Origin: an uncultured Clostridia bacterium
GTDB taxonomy: Bacteria; Bacillota; Clostridia; UBA1212
Assembly: GCA_947304585.1 (NCBI GenBank)
Contig: CAMZBI010000002.1
Span: forward strand, 1 to 64,000
Direction: 5' to 3'
DNA: 64,000 bases
The notes beneath the pieces were generated by a model. The model worked only from the letters and a program-made list of their open reading frames with translations, made no database searches and was not told where the DNA came from. The number at the start of each line of letters is the position of its first letter. Within the stretch, counting starts at the first letter, position 1. This document shows positions 1 to 9,908 of this stretch, piece after piece. A program made the translations under genes and the position numbers.

Positions 1-72
1 CCGGTACGTACGGTGCAACGGGAGGGAGGGACCGAAATCCCTCTCTACCCTATTATGAATAAGAACTCAGCT

Positions 73-100
73 GCGGAAAATCATTTCCGCTTTTTGTTTT
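73..100 (+). terminator. Rho-independent terminator (end of a + strand gene upstream of the window)
   Basis: GCGGAAA-atca-TTTCCGC stem followed by TTTTTGTTTT. Confidence 0.7.
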
Positions 101-945
101 CAAATGTCGGCAAATATTTTCATCGCAGTCAAAACTTCCGCTTCCATTGCCTTTTCTGCCGCAAGGGCCATGTCGTGGAAATAGGTCACTTCCTCCTTTG
201 CCAAAAGCTCTTTTACCGCGGCTGCGCCGGTTCTGGCCATATACGAATAATAGTTTATTTTTCTAAGACCGTTCCTGATTCCCTTTTTATAGTCTTCCGG
301 CGAGACTCCGCTTCCGCCGTGCATAACAAGGGGCAGACCTGTCAGCGCGTGAATGTCTTTTACGCGGCCGAGATCCAGGATAGGCTTTGATTTGTATATC
401 CCGTGGGCCGTTCCGAAACTGGGAGCAAGGGCGTCGATCCCTGTCTCCTTGCAGAACAATACCGCTTCGTCGGGGTCTGTGTATACAGGGCCTGATTTTT
501 CGGCTGATCCTGAGGCACCGCTTTCTTTTGACGACAAATAGCCCAGTTCCCCTTCAACTCCGCAATTGTATCCGGCGGCAATTTTTACCGCCTCTTTGGT
601 TTTTCTGATGTTTTCCTCGAAAGGCAGGTCGCTTCCGTCATACATAACGCCTGTAAAGCCAAGGTTAAGAGCGTATTCCAGGTAATCCATGGTCTTGCAG
701 TGGTCAAGGTGAACACAGACCGGCACCTTTGATCTTTCTGCCGCCAATACCATCGCCGGACCTATCGCGGAAAGCGGCGACAGTTTTTCGTGGAGCTCCG
801 CATGGGAAATGATCACCGGAAGGTCCAACGTCTCCGCTGCGTTCAGCACGGCGCAGAGGCACTCGAAATTCGGGGTGTTGAAGGCGCCGATACCGATCTT
901 TTTGTCTTCGGCTGTTTTAAGTATTTCTCTCAAGTTGACTATCAT
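100..945 (-). CDS. Class II fructose-bisphosphate/ketose-bisphosphate aldolase family protein
   Basis: Protein MIVNLREILKTAEDKKIGIGAFNTPN...VCVHLDHCKT...VMYDGSDLPFEEN...LVMHGGSGV typical of class II aldolases; start placed at MIVNL. Confidence 0.9.
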   Translation of the reverse strand: MIVNLREILKTAEDKKIGIGAFNTPNFECLCAVLNAAETLDLPVIISHAELHEKLSPLSAIGPAMVLAAERSKVPVCVHLDHCKTMDYLEYALNLGFTGVMYDGSDLPFEENIRKTKEAVKIAAGYNCGVEGELGYLSSKESGASGSAEKSGPVYTDPDEAVLFCKETGIDALAPSFGTAHGIYKSKPILDLGRVKDIHALTGLPLVMHGGSGVSPEDYKKGIRNGLRKINYYSYMARTGAAAVKELLAKEEVTYFHDMALAAEKAMEAEVLTAMKIFADI

Positions 946-956
946 CTGAAATCTCC

Positions 957-2384
957 TCACACAAGGGGCCTTACGGCTCCGTACAGTTTTTTATATCTTT
1001 CGTATATTTCCATGTATTTTTCGTGCATTTCAGGCCTTGGCAGATATGTGTCTGCTTCCTGAACCATGATTTCCGCAGCCTCGTTGAAGTCTTTGAAAAG
1101 ACCTGCTGCGATCCCTGCGGACATGGCGCATCCCACGGTTCCTGCGTCGGAGGTTTCAAGGGCGGTGATGGGAAGGTCCAGAACGTCTGCTTTCATCTGC
1201 ATCCATATCCGGCTTTTGGCCCCTCCGCCTGTGGCCCTGAGACTGCCGAAACGGACACCCGAACTTTTAAGAGCATCGTAGTTTACCAGCATTTCATAGC
1301 AGACGCCCTCCATGCAGGCTCTGTATATCTCCGGAGCGCCTGTCTCGGTGGTCAGACCAAGAATGGCACCTTTTGAACCGGTATCCATATAAGGGGTGGC
1401 TGCTCCGGCAAAATGGGGCAGTACCAGAAGTCCGGTGGGGTCATTGGCAATATAGGCTTTCTCCAGGCTTTCGTGGGTTTCTCCCTTTCCGAAACAGCTG
1501 AGGGCCCAGTTGATCAGTGCGCCGCCTGTGTAGGAAAAAGCATAGGCCGCGTATTTACCCGGAAACACGTAGGGGACCACGCAGAACCGGTTCCTTGACA
1601 TCACGCCAATATCGGGAAGGCTGTCGTAGACCGGTGTAAGGCACTGGACCGTGCCCGCTCCGTCAACAGCAGTACTTCCGTCAAAAACTCCCGCGCCTAT
1701 TGCCGCCGCCACCTGGTCATGGGCAACGTTGACTATCCGTATCCCTTTCCAGAAACCTGCGGAGGTGCCCGACGGCACCGGTCTTGACATAAGAGAACTG
1801 TCGATAACTGCCGCTTCGAATATCTCACGGGACCAACAGAGATTTTTAATATCAAAAGCCATGGTCCTTGAAGCCAGAGAATGATCTATAAGTGCTTCTC
1901 CCGTGAGTTTGTAGACGATGTAATCTGCAATCAAAAAGACGTGCCTGACCCGGTCAAACACCCCGGGGAGGTTTTTCCTGAACCACATCAGTTTTGGCAA
2001 CGAATACATTTCGTGGGGATAAAGACCCGTGATCTTCGCGATCCTGGAAGTTCCAAGCTTTTTCACCAGTTCCCCGCATTCTTCTGCACCTCTTGGGTCG
2101 GTGTAGAGCACCGCATTGGCAAGAGGCTCTCCATTTCCGTCCGTAATCACAAAGGACTCGCCAAAACTTGTGACGCCAATGCATCCTATGTCCTTATACT
2201 TGACCGTCATCCGGGAAAGCACGGAGAACACGCTGTCCGTCATCTCTTTTATGTCGATCTCCCGCCCGAAAGCGCCGCTTATCATGGGATAAGTCCCGTA
2301 TGCTTTGTCAAGAAAACGACCCTTTTCGTCAAAAACAGTCAGCTTGCAGCCTGTGGTGCCAATGTCAAGTCCAGCGATCTTCAT
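957..2384 (-). CDS. FGGY-family carbohydrate kinase (xylulokinase-like)
   Basis: N-terminal MKIAGLDIGTTGCKLTVFDEKG, C-terminal LRATGGGAKSRIWMQMKADVLDLPI; start placed at MKIAGLD. Confidence 0.92.
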   Translation of the reverse strand: MKIAGLDIGTTGCKLTVFDEKGRFLDKAYGTYPMISGAFGREIDIKEMTDSVFSVLSRMTVKYKDIGCIGVTSFGESFVITDGNGEPLANAVLYTDPRGAEECGELVKKLGTSRIAKITGLYPHEMYSLPKLMWFRKNLPGVFDRVRHVFLIADYIVYKLTGEALIDHSLASRTMAFDIKNLCWSREIFEAAVIDSSLMSRPVPSGTSAGFWKGIRIVNVAHDQVAAAIGAGVFDGSTAVDGAGTVQCLTPVYDSLPDIGVMSRNRFCVVPYVFPGKYAAYAFSYTGGALINWALSCFGKGETHESLEKAYIANDPTGLLVLPHFAGAATPYMDTGSKGAILGLTTETGAPEIYRACMEGVCYEMLVNYDALKSSGVRFGSLRATGGGAKSRIWMQMKADVLDLPITALETSDAGTVGCAMSAGIAAGLFKDFNEAAEIMVQEADTYLPRPEMHEKYMEIYERYKKLYGAVRPLV

Positions 2385-2648
2385 AGTGTTTTTCCTTCCG
2401 GTTACGGGAACCACGATTTAACGAATACGGGTGCCCGCCGGTGATTATTATACTTAAATCACGGCATTTTTCATAGAGTTAATATGGCCCCGGAGAGAAG
2501 CGCCGGAAGGTAAATTTTCTTGACAATGATTCTGCCTGTCTTTTATAATGGAACCAATCTGAAAACGTCTTTTGACGGATGTTTTTTACATACACCAGAT
2601 CACTGTTTTGATCATATTCGGAGGTGCGGATCATTGGATGATATCAAA

Positions 2649-4043
2649 ATGATTATTAAGAAGATACTGGCTTTTTCTCTTGCGGCGCTGATGGTCTTTG
2701 TGCTTTTCGGCTGCAGCACTTATGAGCCCTTTGACGGCCAGCTCCCGGACGACTACATTCCCCAGCCTGCGGGAAAGATCAAACTCCAGTATTCAATGAC
2801 CGTTGACGAGGCCTCCAAAAGGTCTATGAACGACTGGATCGCGGCCTTTACCCAGAAGTACAAAGACGTGAACGTTACTGTGGAGTTTAACGTGCCCACG
2901 GACGCTATTAGGGCGGGGGTCGCCTCGAAGACTGTCGGCGACGTGTTTTTCCTTGACGAGACCCAGGTTTACGACTACGCCGTGGTCCAGCAGGCCCTGA
3001 TGCCCCTGGATTATTACGTCGAAGCCTATCAAATCGACCTTGAAAGCATTTTCTCGGCCATTCTTGAGATGGGGGTCTGTGAGGGACGCCTCTACATGGC
3101 AATGCGGGACTACAACCACATGTGCCTGAACTACAACAAGGACCTCATCAAAGCCGCCAACCTTGAGGATCCGGTGGACCTTGAGTCAAAAGACGAATGG
3201 ACCTGGGAGACCTTCAAAAGCTACTGCGCGCAGCTCACAACGGACGAGGACAACACGGACAGCAAGGTGGTCGGCGCATCCATGCCCCTCGGTTATGCAC
3301 CCGTCTCCGTCATGTTTGTTGAGGGGTGGGGCGGCAAATACTACGATACGGCCCTCAAAAAAGTTTACTTCAAGAGTGACAAGAAGGTTATAGAAGGTAT
3401 TTCCGAGATGTGCAATATCGTCTCCGAGAATCTGCTGCGCTACGAGCCTACAAACGGAGGCAGGTCCGTCCAGACAGGCTCTAAATCAAGAAGGGACTTT
3501 TCTTCGTACCAGCCTGCGTTCCAGTCGATGGTGTTCATATCATTGGCAAGCATCGGGAGGGATTACGAGCGGAAAGGCATAGACTGGGACGTGGTTTCCA
3601 TGCCCGCAACTCCCGTCCACAAGGTGGGAACAGGGGCAACAGGTTTTGTGGTCTTCAACGGAACCAGAAACAGTGACGCAGCGGCGGCATTGGTGCTCTC
3701 GCTTTACACCCCGGAGGGTCAGCGTGCCTACAACGGCCAGGAGGGCGGCTCCGTGCCCAACGTAAAGAGCCTGGCAGACGACAGTTTTTGGCGTGTTCCC
3801 TTTACTGACAGAAGGGACGATCCCGACAACGGTAAAAACTACTACGCCTTCATTTCATATCCCGAAGCGGATACCTACGGCCGCATCGAATGCGTTCTCC
3901 CGCCGGACATCGCCAAGATAGTCACCGAATTTCTTCAGAACGTGGTGCCGGATGTGGTGAACGGAAGGTTCACCATTGACGATGCCCTGGAAAAAGTCGA
4001 AAACGAGTGCAACGAAAAGTGGAACACCCTCTATGACGGCTGA
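2649..4043 (+). CDS. Extracellular solute-binding lipoprotein (ABC sugar transporter type)
   Basis: Lipobox signal MIIKKILAFSLAALMVFVLFGCS; family-1 solute-binding protein pattern. Confidence 0.85.
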   Translation: MIIKKILAFSLAALMVFVLFGCSTYEPFDGQLPDDYIPQPAGKIKLQYSMTVDEASKRSMNDWIAAFTQKYKDVNVTVEFNVPTDAIRAGVASKTVGDVFFLDETQVYDYAVVQQALMPLDYYVEAYQIDLESIFSAILEMGVCEGRLYMAMRDYNHMCLNYNKDLIKAANLEDPVDLESKDEWTWETFKSYCAQLTTDEDNTDSKVVGASMPLGYAPVSVMFVEGWGGKYYDTALKKVYFKSDKKVIEGISEMCNIVSENLLRYEPTNGGRSVQTGSKSRRDFSSYQPAFQSMVFISLASIGRDYERKGIDWDVVSMPATPVHKVGTGATGFVVFNGTRNSDAAAALVLSLYTPEGQRAYNGQEGGSVPNVKSLADDSFWRVPFTDRRDDPDNGKNYYAFISYPEADTYGRIECVLPPDIAKIVTEFLQNVVPDVVNGRFTIDDALEKVENECNEKWNTLYDG

Positions 4044-4084
4044 CCGGGCCGTTGATTGTCTTGGCGATCGTGAATGAGGTTGGC

Positions 4085-6619
4085 ATGTTAAAACGGCTTA
4101 CTGTATTGGTGTTATGCGTGACCGTCCTTCTCGGAACGTTTGGCTGCCTTCCGGCGGATAATGAAAGCGGTGAGAAGCCGGACAAAGTGAACCCGAAGGT
4201 GCATATAATGAAAGGAATAGAATACGAAACCACAAGGAATCCGCAGAAAGAGGGAGACCTCGTCACTGTGACGGTTCCCCGTGCGTCTGCCGCCGTAACA
4301 GGTTCTGAAACCGCCGTGCTGGTGAACCTTGAAGAGCCGACGGAGGATTACAATTACTACGTCCTTGACTGGGGCGACGGTACCTGGAGCTACAGGGGTC
4401 CCTACGCCAACAAAGAAAACTACAAAGTCACTGGCGAGATCCGCCATACTTACAAGAAATCCGGCGAATATCAGATAAAGGCCTGCGCAGTGAATCTGAA
4501 GGCGGGTACGGCGTTTGACTGGTCAAAGCCAAAGACCGTCAAAGTGTCGGGAGAGGCTTATTCTCCGGAAATGATCGCAGACGTCACGCCCATCGGCTCC
4601 GGTTGCAAAGGTGAAGAATTCGGATTTGAGAACGTTGCGGACGGCGACAACAGGACCAGATGGCAGAGCGAAGTCACGGGTTTTGTGGACCGGCAGGAGT
4701 ACGTAGGTTATCTTTTTGACGATTACTATACACTCGACAGCGTTGAGATCAAATTCCCCTCGGATACGGTCATGTTCCCTTCAGATATCAGTATCGAGTA
4801 CACCACTGACGGCGGAGAGATCTGGTACATGCTGCCTCACTATTATTACGTGCTGCCCAATTCTGAGGGATACTATTCCTGCGTCATGAATTTTCCGAAT
4901 CCCATGGGCGCCACCCTTTCCCTTCCTCTTGACGGGATCGCCGCCAACGGTCTGCGCATAAAAAGCGTCCGCTACTCGGATTATTTCAGCGGTGATTATT
5001 CCTTCAGCGTGGAGGAGATGCGGGTATATGGCAGGAAGGGCACCTTCTTCTATTCTTCGTACGACGGCTATTACGACGCAGACCTGAGCAATATGTGGAC
5101 CATATTCGGCACCGCAAAAACGGAGCCCTCTGTGTACAACTCATTAAACGGATCCGCCCAGAACCCGGAACCTTTCCGCTCGGGGACCACTATGACTTCC
5201 TCTGTGGAATGGACGGCTTGGAACGGAGCACAGCTGAACTGGTCCGGGTATAACGAGGCCCTGACGGTACATGCCAATTCCCTGAAAAGAGCGGTTTACG
5301 GCGGCGACGGCTGGTATTTTGACGAAGAAAGCGGAACATACCTGGTCGATACGGGTGAATATAAGACAAATTCCAGGGGTGACGGGTTCATATTTGCGAC
5401 AAGCTCTGCGCCTCAGCACCTTGACGCCCAGAACCACTATACGAACAATTCGACACTTATTATTGCTTCCCGGGATTTCCTCCTGACAGGCAACGGCACC
5501 GAAGGCTTTCTCGAGAGCACCAACGGGAAAGGGCAGGTCATGCGGGACAAGCTCCGCAAGGCTATGGACTACATGCTCACGAACCTGAACGGCAGGTCAG
5601 GCCTTATGACCATCTTTGACCCGAGAAACGACGGTACCGTCCGGGGTCTGGCGTCCAACTACTGGGACAGCCTGAACTTTTTCGGCTATAATTCCGCATA
5701 TGAGAACATCCTGTTCTACCGGTCGGTATTGGCGATGGCCGACATTGAAAGCTTTCTCGGCAACGCCTCCGAGGCAGACCGCTATATCCTGATTGCTGAA
5801 AACATAAAGACTGTCTTCAACAATTATTTCTGGAGCGAAAAAAACGGCCGTTATATAACTTCGGTGAACGTGAAGGGCGACGTGCTGGATTTCGGCCTCA
5901 CCTTCGTCAACTTCATGGCGGTCTCAGCAGGACTTGCCTCGGAGGAGCAGGCGAAACTCATATATGAGTGGATCGACGGCAAGCGCATTGTCGAATCGGA
6001 TACTTCAAAGGGCGGCGATATTTACAACTTTAAGGTCTCGGCCCGTTCAAATACCGTGGCAATAGAGACAATTGAGGAGGACGGTCTCCACTACTGGTGG
6101 TACAACGGCCACTCCTTCAACGACGTGAAACCGGGCCACTGGGGCGAGTACGGCAATCAGATGCAGAACGGCGGCACGATCTTCTACACATCATATTACG
6201 ACATCCTTGGCAGGACCCTTCTCTCCGCCGACAGCGCCATCGGGCGGTTCAACACTATAATGGCAGAATTTCACAAGGACTCCCTGAGAAGGTCACCCAG
6301 ACCGCTGCCCGGCAATTACTACCAGGTGAGCATTGTTGGCGAGTTTCCGGAGTCCGGACTGGTGCCCTTGTCGTTCCTCACGGGTATCATTGGCGTGAAC
6401 CCGGAGGTGAAAGGGCTCAAAATCAGTGCCAATCTGCCCTCCGACATGGAATATGCCGGGGTGTCAGAATACAACTACTTTGGCCGCAAATACTCCATCG
6501 AAGTGAGCAGAAACGAAAGCGTGCCCTCTGTGGAGATGCTGAATGGAAAGTACTTCGTGAAAGTCCCTGCGGACGTGACTTGCTATATTACTCCTGACGG
6601 CAACCTTCTGCAGGATTGA
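4085..6619 (+). CDS. Multidomain lipoprotein: PKD-like, F5/8C (discoidin)-like and six-hairpin glycosidase-like domains
   Basis: Lipobox LLGTFGC; WGDGTW...HTYKKSGEY PKD-like motif; discoidin-like segment RWQSEVTG...FVDRQEYVGYLFDDYYTLDSVEIKFPSD; glycosidase-like ASNYWDSLNFFGYNSAYENILFYRSVLAMA. Confidence 0.75.
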   Translation: MLKRLTVLVLCVTVLLGTFGCLPADNESGEKPDKVNPKVHIMKGIEYETTRNPQKEGDLVTVTVPRASAAVTGSETAVLVNLEEPTEDYNYYVLDWGDGTWSYRGPYANKENYKVTGEIRHTYKKSGEYQIKACAVNLKAGTAFDWSKPKTVKVSGEAYSPEMIADVTPIGSGCKGEEFGFENVADGDNRTRWQSEVTGFVDRQEYVGYLFDDYYTLDSVEIKFPSDTVMFPSDISIEYTTDGGEIWYMLPHYYYVLPNSEGYYSCVMNFPNPMGATLSLPLDGIAANGLRIKSVRYSDYFSGDYSFSVEEMRVYGRKGTFFYSSYDGYYDADLSNMWTIFGTAKTEPSVYNSLNGSAQNPEPFRSGTTMTSSVEWTAWNGAQLNWSGYNEALTVHANSLKRAVYGGDGWYFDEESGTYLVDTGEYKTNSRGDGFIFATSSAPQHLDAQNHYTNNSTLIIASRDFLLTGNGTEGFLESTNGKGQVMRDKLRKAMDYMLTNLNGRSGLMTIFDPRNDGTVRGLASNYWDSLNFFGYNSAYENILFYRSVLAMADIESFLGNASEADRYILIAENIKTVFNNYFWSEKNGRYITSVNVKGDVLDFGLTFVNFMAVSAGLASEEQAKLIYEWIDGKRIVESDTSKGGDIYNFKVSARSNTVAIETIEEDGLHYWWYNGHSFNDVKPGHWGEYGNQMQNGGTIFYTSYYDILGRTLLSADSAIGRFNTIMAEFHKDSLRRSPRPLPGNYYQVSIVGEFPESGLVPLSFLTGIIGVNPEVKGLKISANLPSDMEYAGVSEYNYFGRKYSIEVSRNESVPSVEMLNGKYFVKVPADVTCYITPDGNLLQD

Positions 6620-6697
6620 ACTTTTCAGCGGATAAGGGTATTCTGTGGGCTCGAAAACGGTCTGAATAAAAATCAGTTTTTGAAAGAGAGTGCAAAA

Positions 6698-8053
6698 ATG
6701 AAAAAAACTGTTGCGATACTGTTGGCGTTGGTGACGGCAATATCAATGCTTTGCCTGAACGCATATGTGGAAGAGGGCGGACAGCCTTCGACCGGGGAAA
6801 ATACGGTCCGGGCTTATACCTACGACGAGAACAACAAACACTCCCCGTCGATCTGGCTCAATACCTTTGATTATGACGGAGAATGCACGGGAACGGATTA
6901 CGTGATCTTCAGATGCGCCGCGCCTTTGAAAGCCGTCGGGCTCCCGGAACTCTACGCCGGAAAAAGCGAAAGCGACTCCGCATGCACTGTGAGGTTTGAA
7001 CTTTTCAAGTGGGACGCCAATGCTGAACAAACTGTCACGGGGACGGATCTTCTCGCCAAGGAAGTCTATTTTGACGGAGACAGCAAGGATCTGCCTTATT
7101 TCACCTTCGAACCTGCTCTCCCGGCGGGACAGTACCTGTTCAGAATATCCCAGCTGACCCCCGAAAGCGAGGAGGGCGGCAATCCCTATGCGGTACTTCC
7201 GATAGCCGAGATGAAATATGCGGATAACAAGCTGGAGTTCGGACTTAGGGGACCCTTCGTTTTCTTTATCGAGTGCGAAAAGGCCGAAGGCGTATTGGAT
7301 TATTTTCTAAACCTTGAGGGCAAGGAAAGCGCCATTGAGATACTGCCCGAAAAGACGGTCATCCCCAGGGCTCCCGAAGGAGTTCATCCTTTCCACGAGT
7401 ACGGTATAGTCACACCGAAGGTCCCGGAGGGACAGGTCCTCTATTCCCTCGCTCTGATCGAAGCACCGACTTGGCGAAACAAGAACGGCGATTCCGACGT
7501 CGCGTTTGACGTATTCAAATGGACGGGCGACTACGGGCAGAGCGTTTCGGGAAAGTCCATCTGCTCCGGAGAGATATTCGACCACCAGGACAACTCAAAT
7601 CTGACGTTGAAATTCGGGGCGGCTCTGCGCTACGGCCACAGATATCTGATCGTTCTCTACAGGGCCAACGACGGCGCCATCGGCTACTATGAGGGAGTCA
7701 GCGACTCCGTTGAGGACTGGGAGTTCTATGAGTACGGCGAAGAACTTGACTACTACCCGGCAATGAAGACCGCTTACGCCAACGTAGGAGACCTGGGTCC
7801 AGAACCCACGGAAGAACCGACAGAAGAGCCGACTGCGGTTCCCGAAACAACACCGGTATCCGAGCCGGAACCCACTGCAGTATCTTCTGATTCGACATCA
7901 AAACCGGAAGCGGATCCCACCGAAGAACCTGCGACGGAGCCCGGAAAAGACAAGGGCTGCGGCGGTTTCGCAGGCAGTGATTCGATTATTTTACTCGCCT
8001 GTGCGACAGTGATTGTGCTCAGACGGCGCAGAACAGTGAGCAGAGAACAGTGA
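6698..8053 (+). CDS. Secreted protein with Pro/Thr/Glu-rich linker and C-terminal Cys-containing TM anchor
   Basis: Signal peptide MKKTVAILLALVTAISMLCLNAYV; TEEPTEEPT... linker; C-term KGCGGFAGSDSIILLACATVIVLRRRR. Confidence 0.75.
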   Translation: MKKTVAILLALVTAISMLCLNAYVEEGGQPSTGENTVRAYTYDENNKHSPSIWLNTFDYDGECTGTDYVIFRCAAPLKAVGLPELYAGKSESDSACTVRFELFKWDANAEQTVTGTDLLAKEVYFDGDSKDLPYFTFEPALPAGQYLFRISQLTPESEEGGNPYAVLPIAEMKYADNKLEFGLRGPFVFFIECEKAEGVLDYFLNLEGKESAIEILPEKTVIPRAPEGVHPFHEYGIVTPKVPEGQVLYSLALIEAPTWRNKNGDSDVAFDVFKWTGDYGQSVSGKSICSGEIFDHQDNSNLTLKFGAALRYGHRYLIVLYRANDGAIGYYEGVSDSVEDWEFYEYGEELDYYPAMKTAYANVGDLGPEPTEEPTEEPTAVPETTPVSEPEPTAVSSDSTSKPEADPTEEPATEPGKDKGCGGFAGSDSIILLACATVIVLRRRRTVSREQ

Positions 8054-8181
8054 GCAGTGGACAGTTGCGGTGCGGCGCTTTTATGCTGAAGGCGCCGCAA
8101 TTGCTTGCCGGAGGCCCCACTCGCTGCGCAGCAGCGCACCACTCGAGCCGCAGGCTCGCACCACTTGCGGCGCAAGCCGCG
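8031..8181. repeat. GC-rich intergenic repeat, copy 1: CAGTGAGCAG direct words plus a tandem mini-hairpin array of 22-bp period
   Basis: AACAGTGAGCAGAGAACAGTGAGCAGTGGACAGTTGCGGTGCGG, then CGCTGC-gca-GCAGCG / CACCACT / CGAGCC-gca-GGCTCG / CACCACT / GCGGC-gcaa-GCCGC. Confidence 0.75.
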
Positions 8182-8325
8182 AAAAATTCTTCTTGCATTG
8201 GCAACGGAAATGTTGTATCATAGCTCGGATTGAAATTCACACGGCCCTGACGCGGCGGGTGTTGGCGCGAAAAACGCTCCCGGATGCGGATGACGGTGCC
8301 GGAGGGAAAAAACAGGAGGTTTAAA

Positions 8326-9105
8326 ATGAGTGTTATTTCAATGAAACAGTTACTTGAAGCAGGTGTGCATTTCGGACATCAGACCAGAAGATGGAACCCT
8401 AAGATGAACGAATACATCTATATGGAGAGAAACGGTATCCATATTATCGACCTGCAGAAGACCGTTAAGAAGATCGACGAAGCCTACGCATTTATCCAGA
8501 ATATTTCCATGCAGGGCGGCACTGTTCTTTTCGTGGGAACGAAGAAACAGGCTAAGGACTCCATTGCCGAGGAAGCTGCACGCTGCGGAATGTTCTATGT
8601 CACCAACAGATGGCTTGGCGGAATGCTCACCAACTATCAGACGATCAGACTGAGGATCAACCGTCTCAACGAGCTCTACGCAAAAGAAGAGAACGGCACG
8701 TTCGATTATCTGCCCAAGAAGGAAGTTGCCAAACTGAAACTCGAACGCGACAAGCTTGAGAAAAACCTTGGCGGCATCAGACAGATGGACCGTCTCCCTG
8801 CAGCAGTTTTCGTCGTTGACCCCAAGACTGAGAGAAACGCTGTTTTAGAGTCCAGAAAGCTTGGTATCCCCGTAGTCGGTATCGTTGACACAAACTGCGA
8901 CCCTGAGGACGTTGATTACGTTATTCCCGCCAATGACGACGCCATCCGTGCCATCAAACTGATCACCGGTAAAATGGCAGACGCCGTTATAGAAGGCCGC
9001 GAAGGAGCTGAGGCCTATGCCGCACAGAAGGCTATGGAAGAGGCAGCTGCCGGCGATGACGCTCTCGGTGCAGATGATCTGGAGACCATCGTTTCCGCGA
9101 AATAA
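8326..9105 (+). CDS. rpsB: 30S ribosomal protein S2
   Basis: [33 protein letters not shown] upstream of ATG 8326. Confidence 0.98.
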   Translation: MSVISMKQLLEAGVHFGHQTRRWNPKMNEYIYMERNGIHIIDLQKTVKKIDEAYAFIQNISMQGGTVLFVGTKKQAKDSIAEEAARCGMFYVTNRWLGGMLTNYQTIRLRINRLNELYAKEENGTFDYLPKKEVAKLKLERDKLEKNLGGIRQMDRLPAAVFVVDPKTERNAVLESRKLGIPVVGIVDTNCDPEDVDYVIPANDDAIRAIKLITGKMADAVIEGREGAEAYAAQKAMEEAAAGDDALGADDLETIVSAK

Positions 9106-9179
9106 TAAAAAAGTCCGGCAATTCCGCTAAGCGGGAGCATTGAGGCCGGGTCAAACTACACACAGGAGGATTTATAATC

Positions 9180-9830
9180 ATGGCTGTAGATATGAATTTA
9201 CTTAAAGATCTCAGAGCAAAAACACAGGCCGGCATCGCAGACTGCAAGAAAGCTCTTGAAGAGTGCGGCAATGATATGGCTAAAGCTGTTGACTATCTCC
9301 GCGAGAAGGGCCTTTCCACCGCCGTTAAAAAATCCGGAAGGATCGCTTCCGAGGGCGTTGTGGAGTCCTACATCCACGGCAACGGCAGAATCGGTGTTCT
9401 TATCGAAGTTAACTGCGAGACCGATTTTGTGGCAAGAAACGCCATCTTCAAACAGTTCGTCAGAGACATGGCAATGCAGATCGCCGCAAGCCAGCCCCTT
9501 TACATCACCAAGGAAGAAGTTCCCCAGGAAGCTCTTGACAGAGAGGCCGCCGTTCTGAAGGCCCAGGCACTCAACGAGGGCAAACCCGAGAAAGTGGTTG
9601 AAAAGATCGTTCAGGGCCGTATGTCCAAATACTACGAAGACTTCTGTCTCCTCGAGCAAAGCTTTGTAAAAGAGCCCGAGCTCAAAGTGAAAGACGTTCT
9701 TACCCAGACCATTGCCAAACTCAACGAGAACATCAAGATCAGACGTTTTGTCAGATATGAGATGGGCGAAGGTCTCGAGAAGAAGGAAGAGAATTTCGCA
9801 GAAGAAGTTCAGAAACAGCTCAAAGGCTAA
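9180..9830 (+). CDS. tsf: Elongation factor Ts
   Basis: [38 protein letters not shown]. Confidence 0.98.
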   Translation: MAVDMNLLKDLRAKTQAGIADCKKALEECGNDMAKAVDYLREKGLSTAVKKSGRIASEGVVESYIHGNGRIGVLIEVNCETDFVARNAIFKQFVRDMAMQIAASQPLYITKEEVPQEALDREAAVLKAQALNEGKPEKVVEKIVQGRMSKYYEDFCLLEQSFVKEPELKVKDVLTQTIAKLNENIKIRRFVRYEMGEGLEKKEENFAEEVQKQLKG

Positions 9831-9839
9831 GAAGAATCA

Positions 9840-9870
9840 GGCACGGATCTTTTGGGATCCGTGCCGTTTT
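9840..9870 (+). terminator. Hairpin between tsf and pyrH (terminator/attenuator-like)
   Basis: GGCACGGATC-ttttg-GGATCCGTGCC followed by GTTTTC. Confidence 0.55.
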
Positions 9871-9908
9871 CATATCAGGCGACCGTTTTAAAACGTGAGG
9901 AGGTTCAC

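Noticed and set aside
7795-7950. EPTEEPT codon repeats as a phase-variable tract
   Set aside because: Repeat units are degenerate at the DNA level and short, more consistent with an ordinary linker.
8115-8181. Possible CRISPR array (22-bp period)
   Set aside because: Only three units, the constant part is 7 bp, the variable part is palindromic, and there are no cas genes in the window.
8070-8324. 84-aa plus-strand ORF across the mini-hairpin array
   Set aside because: Arg/Ala-rich translation of the GC-rich repeat; no RBS.
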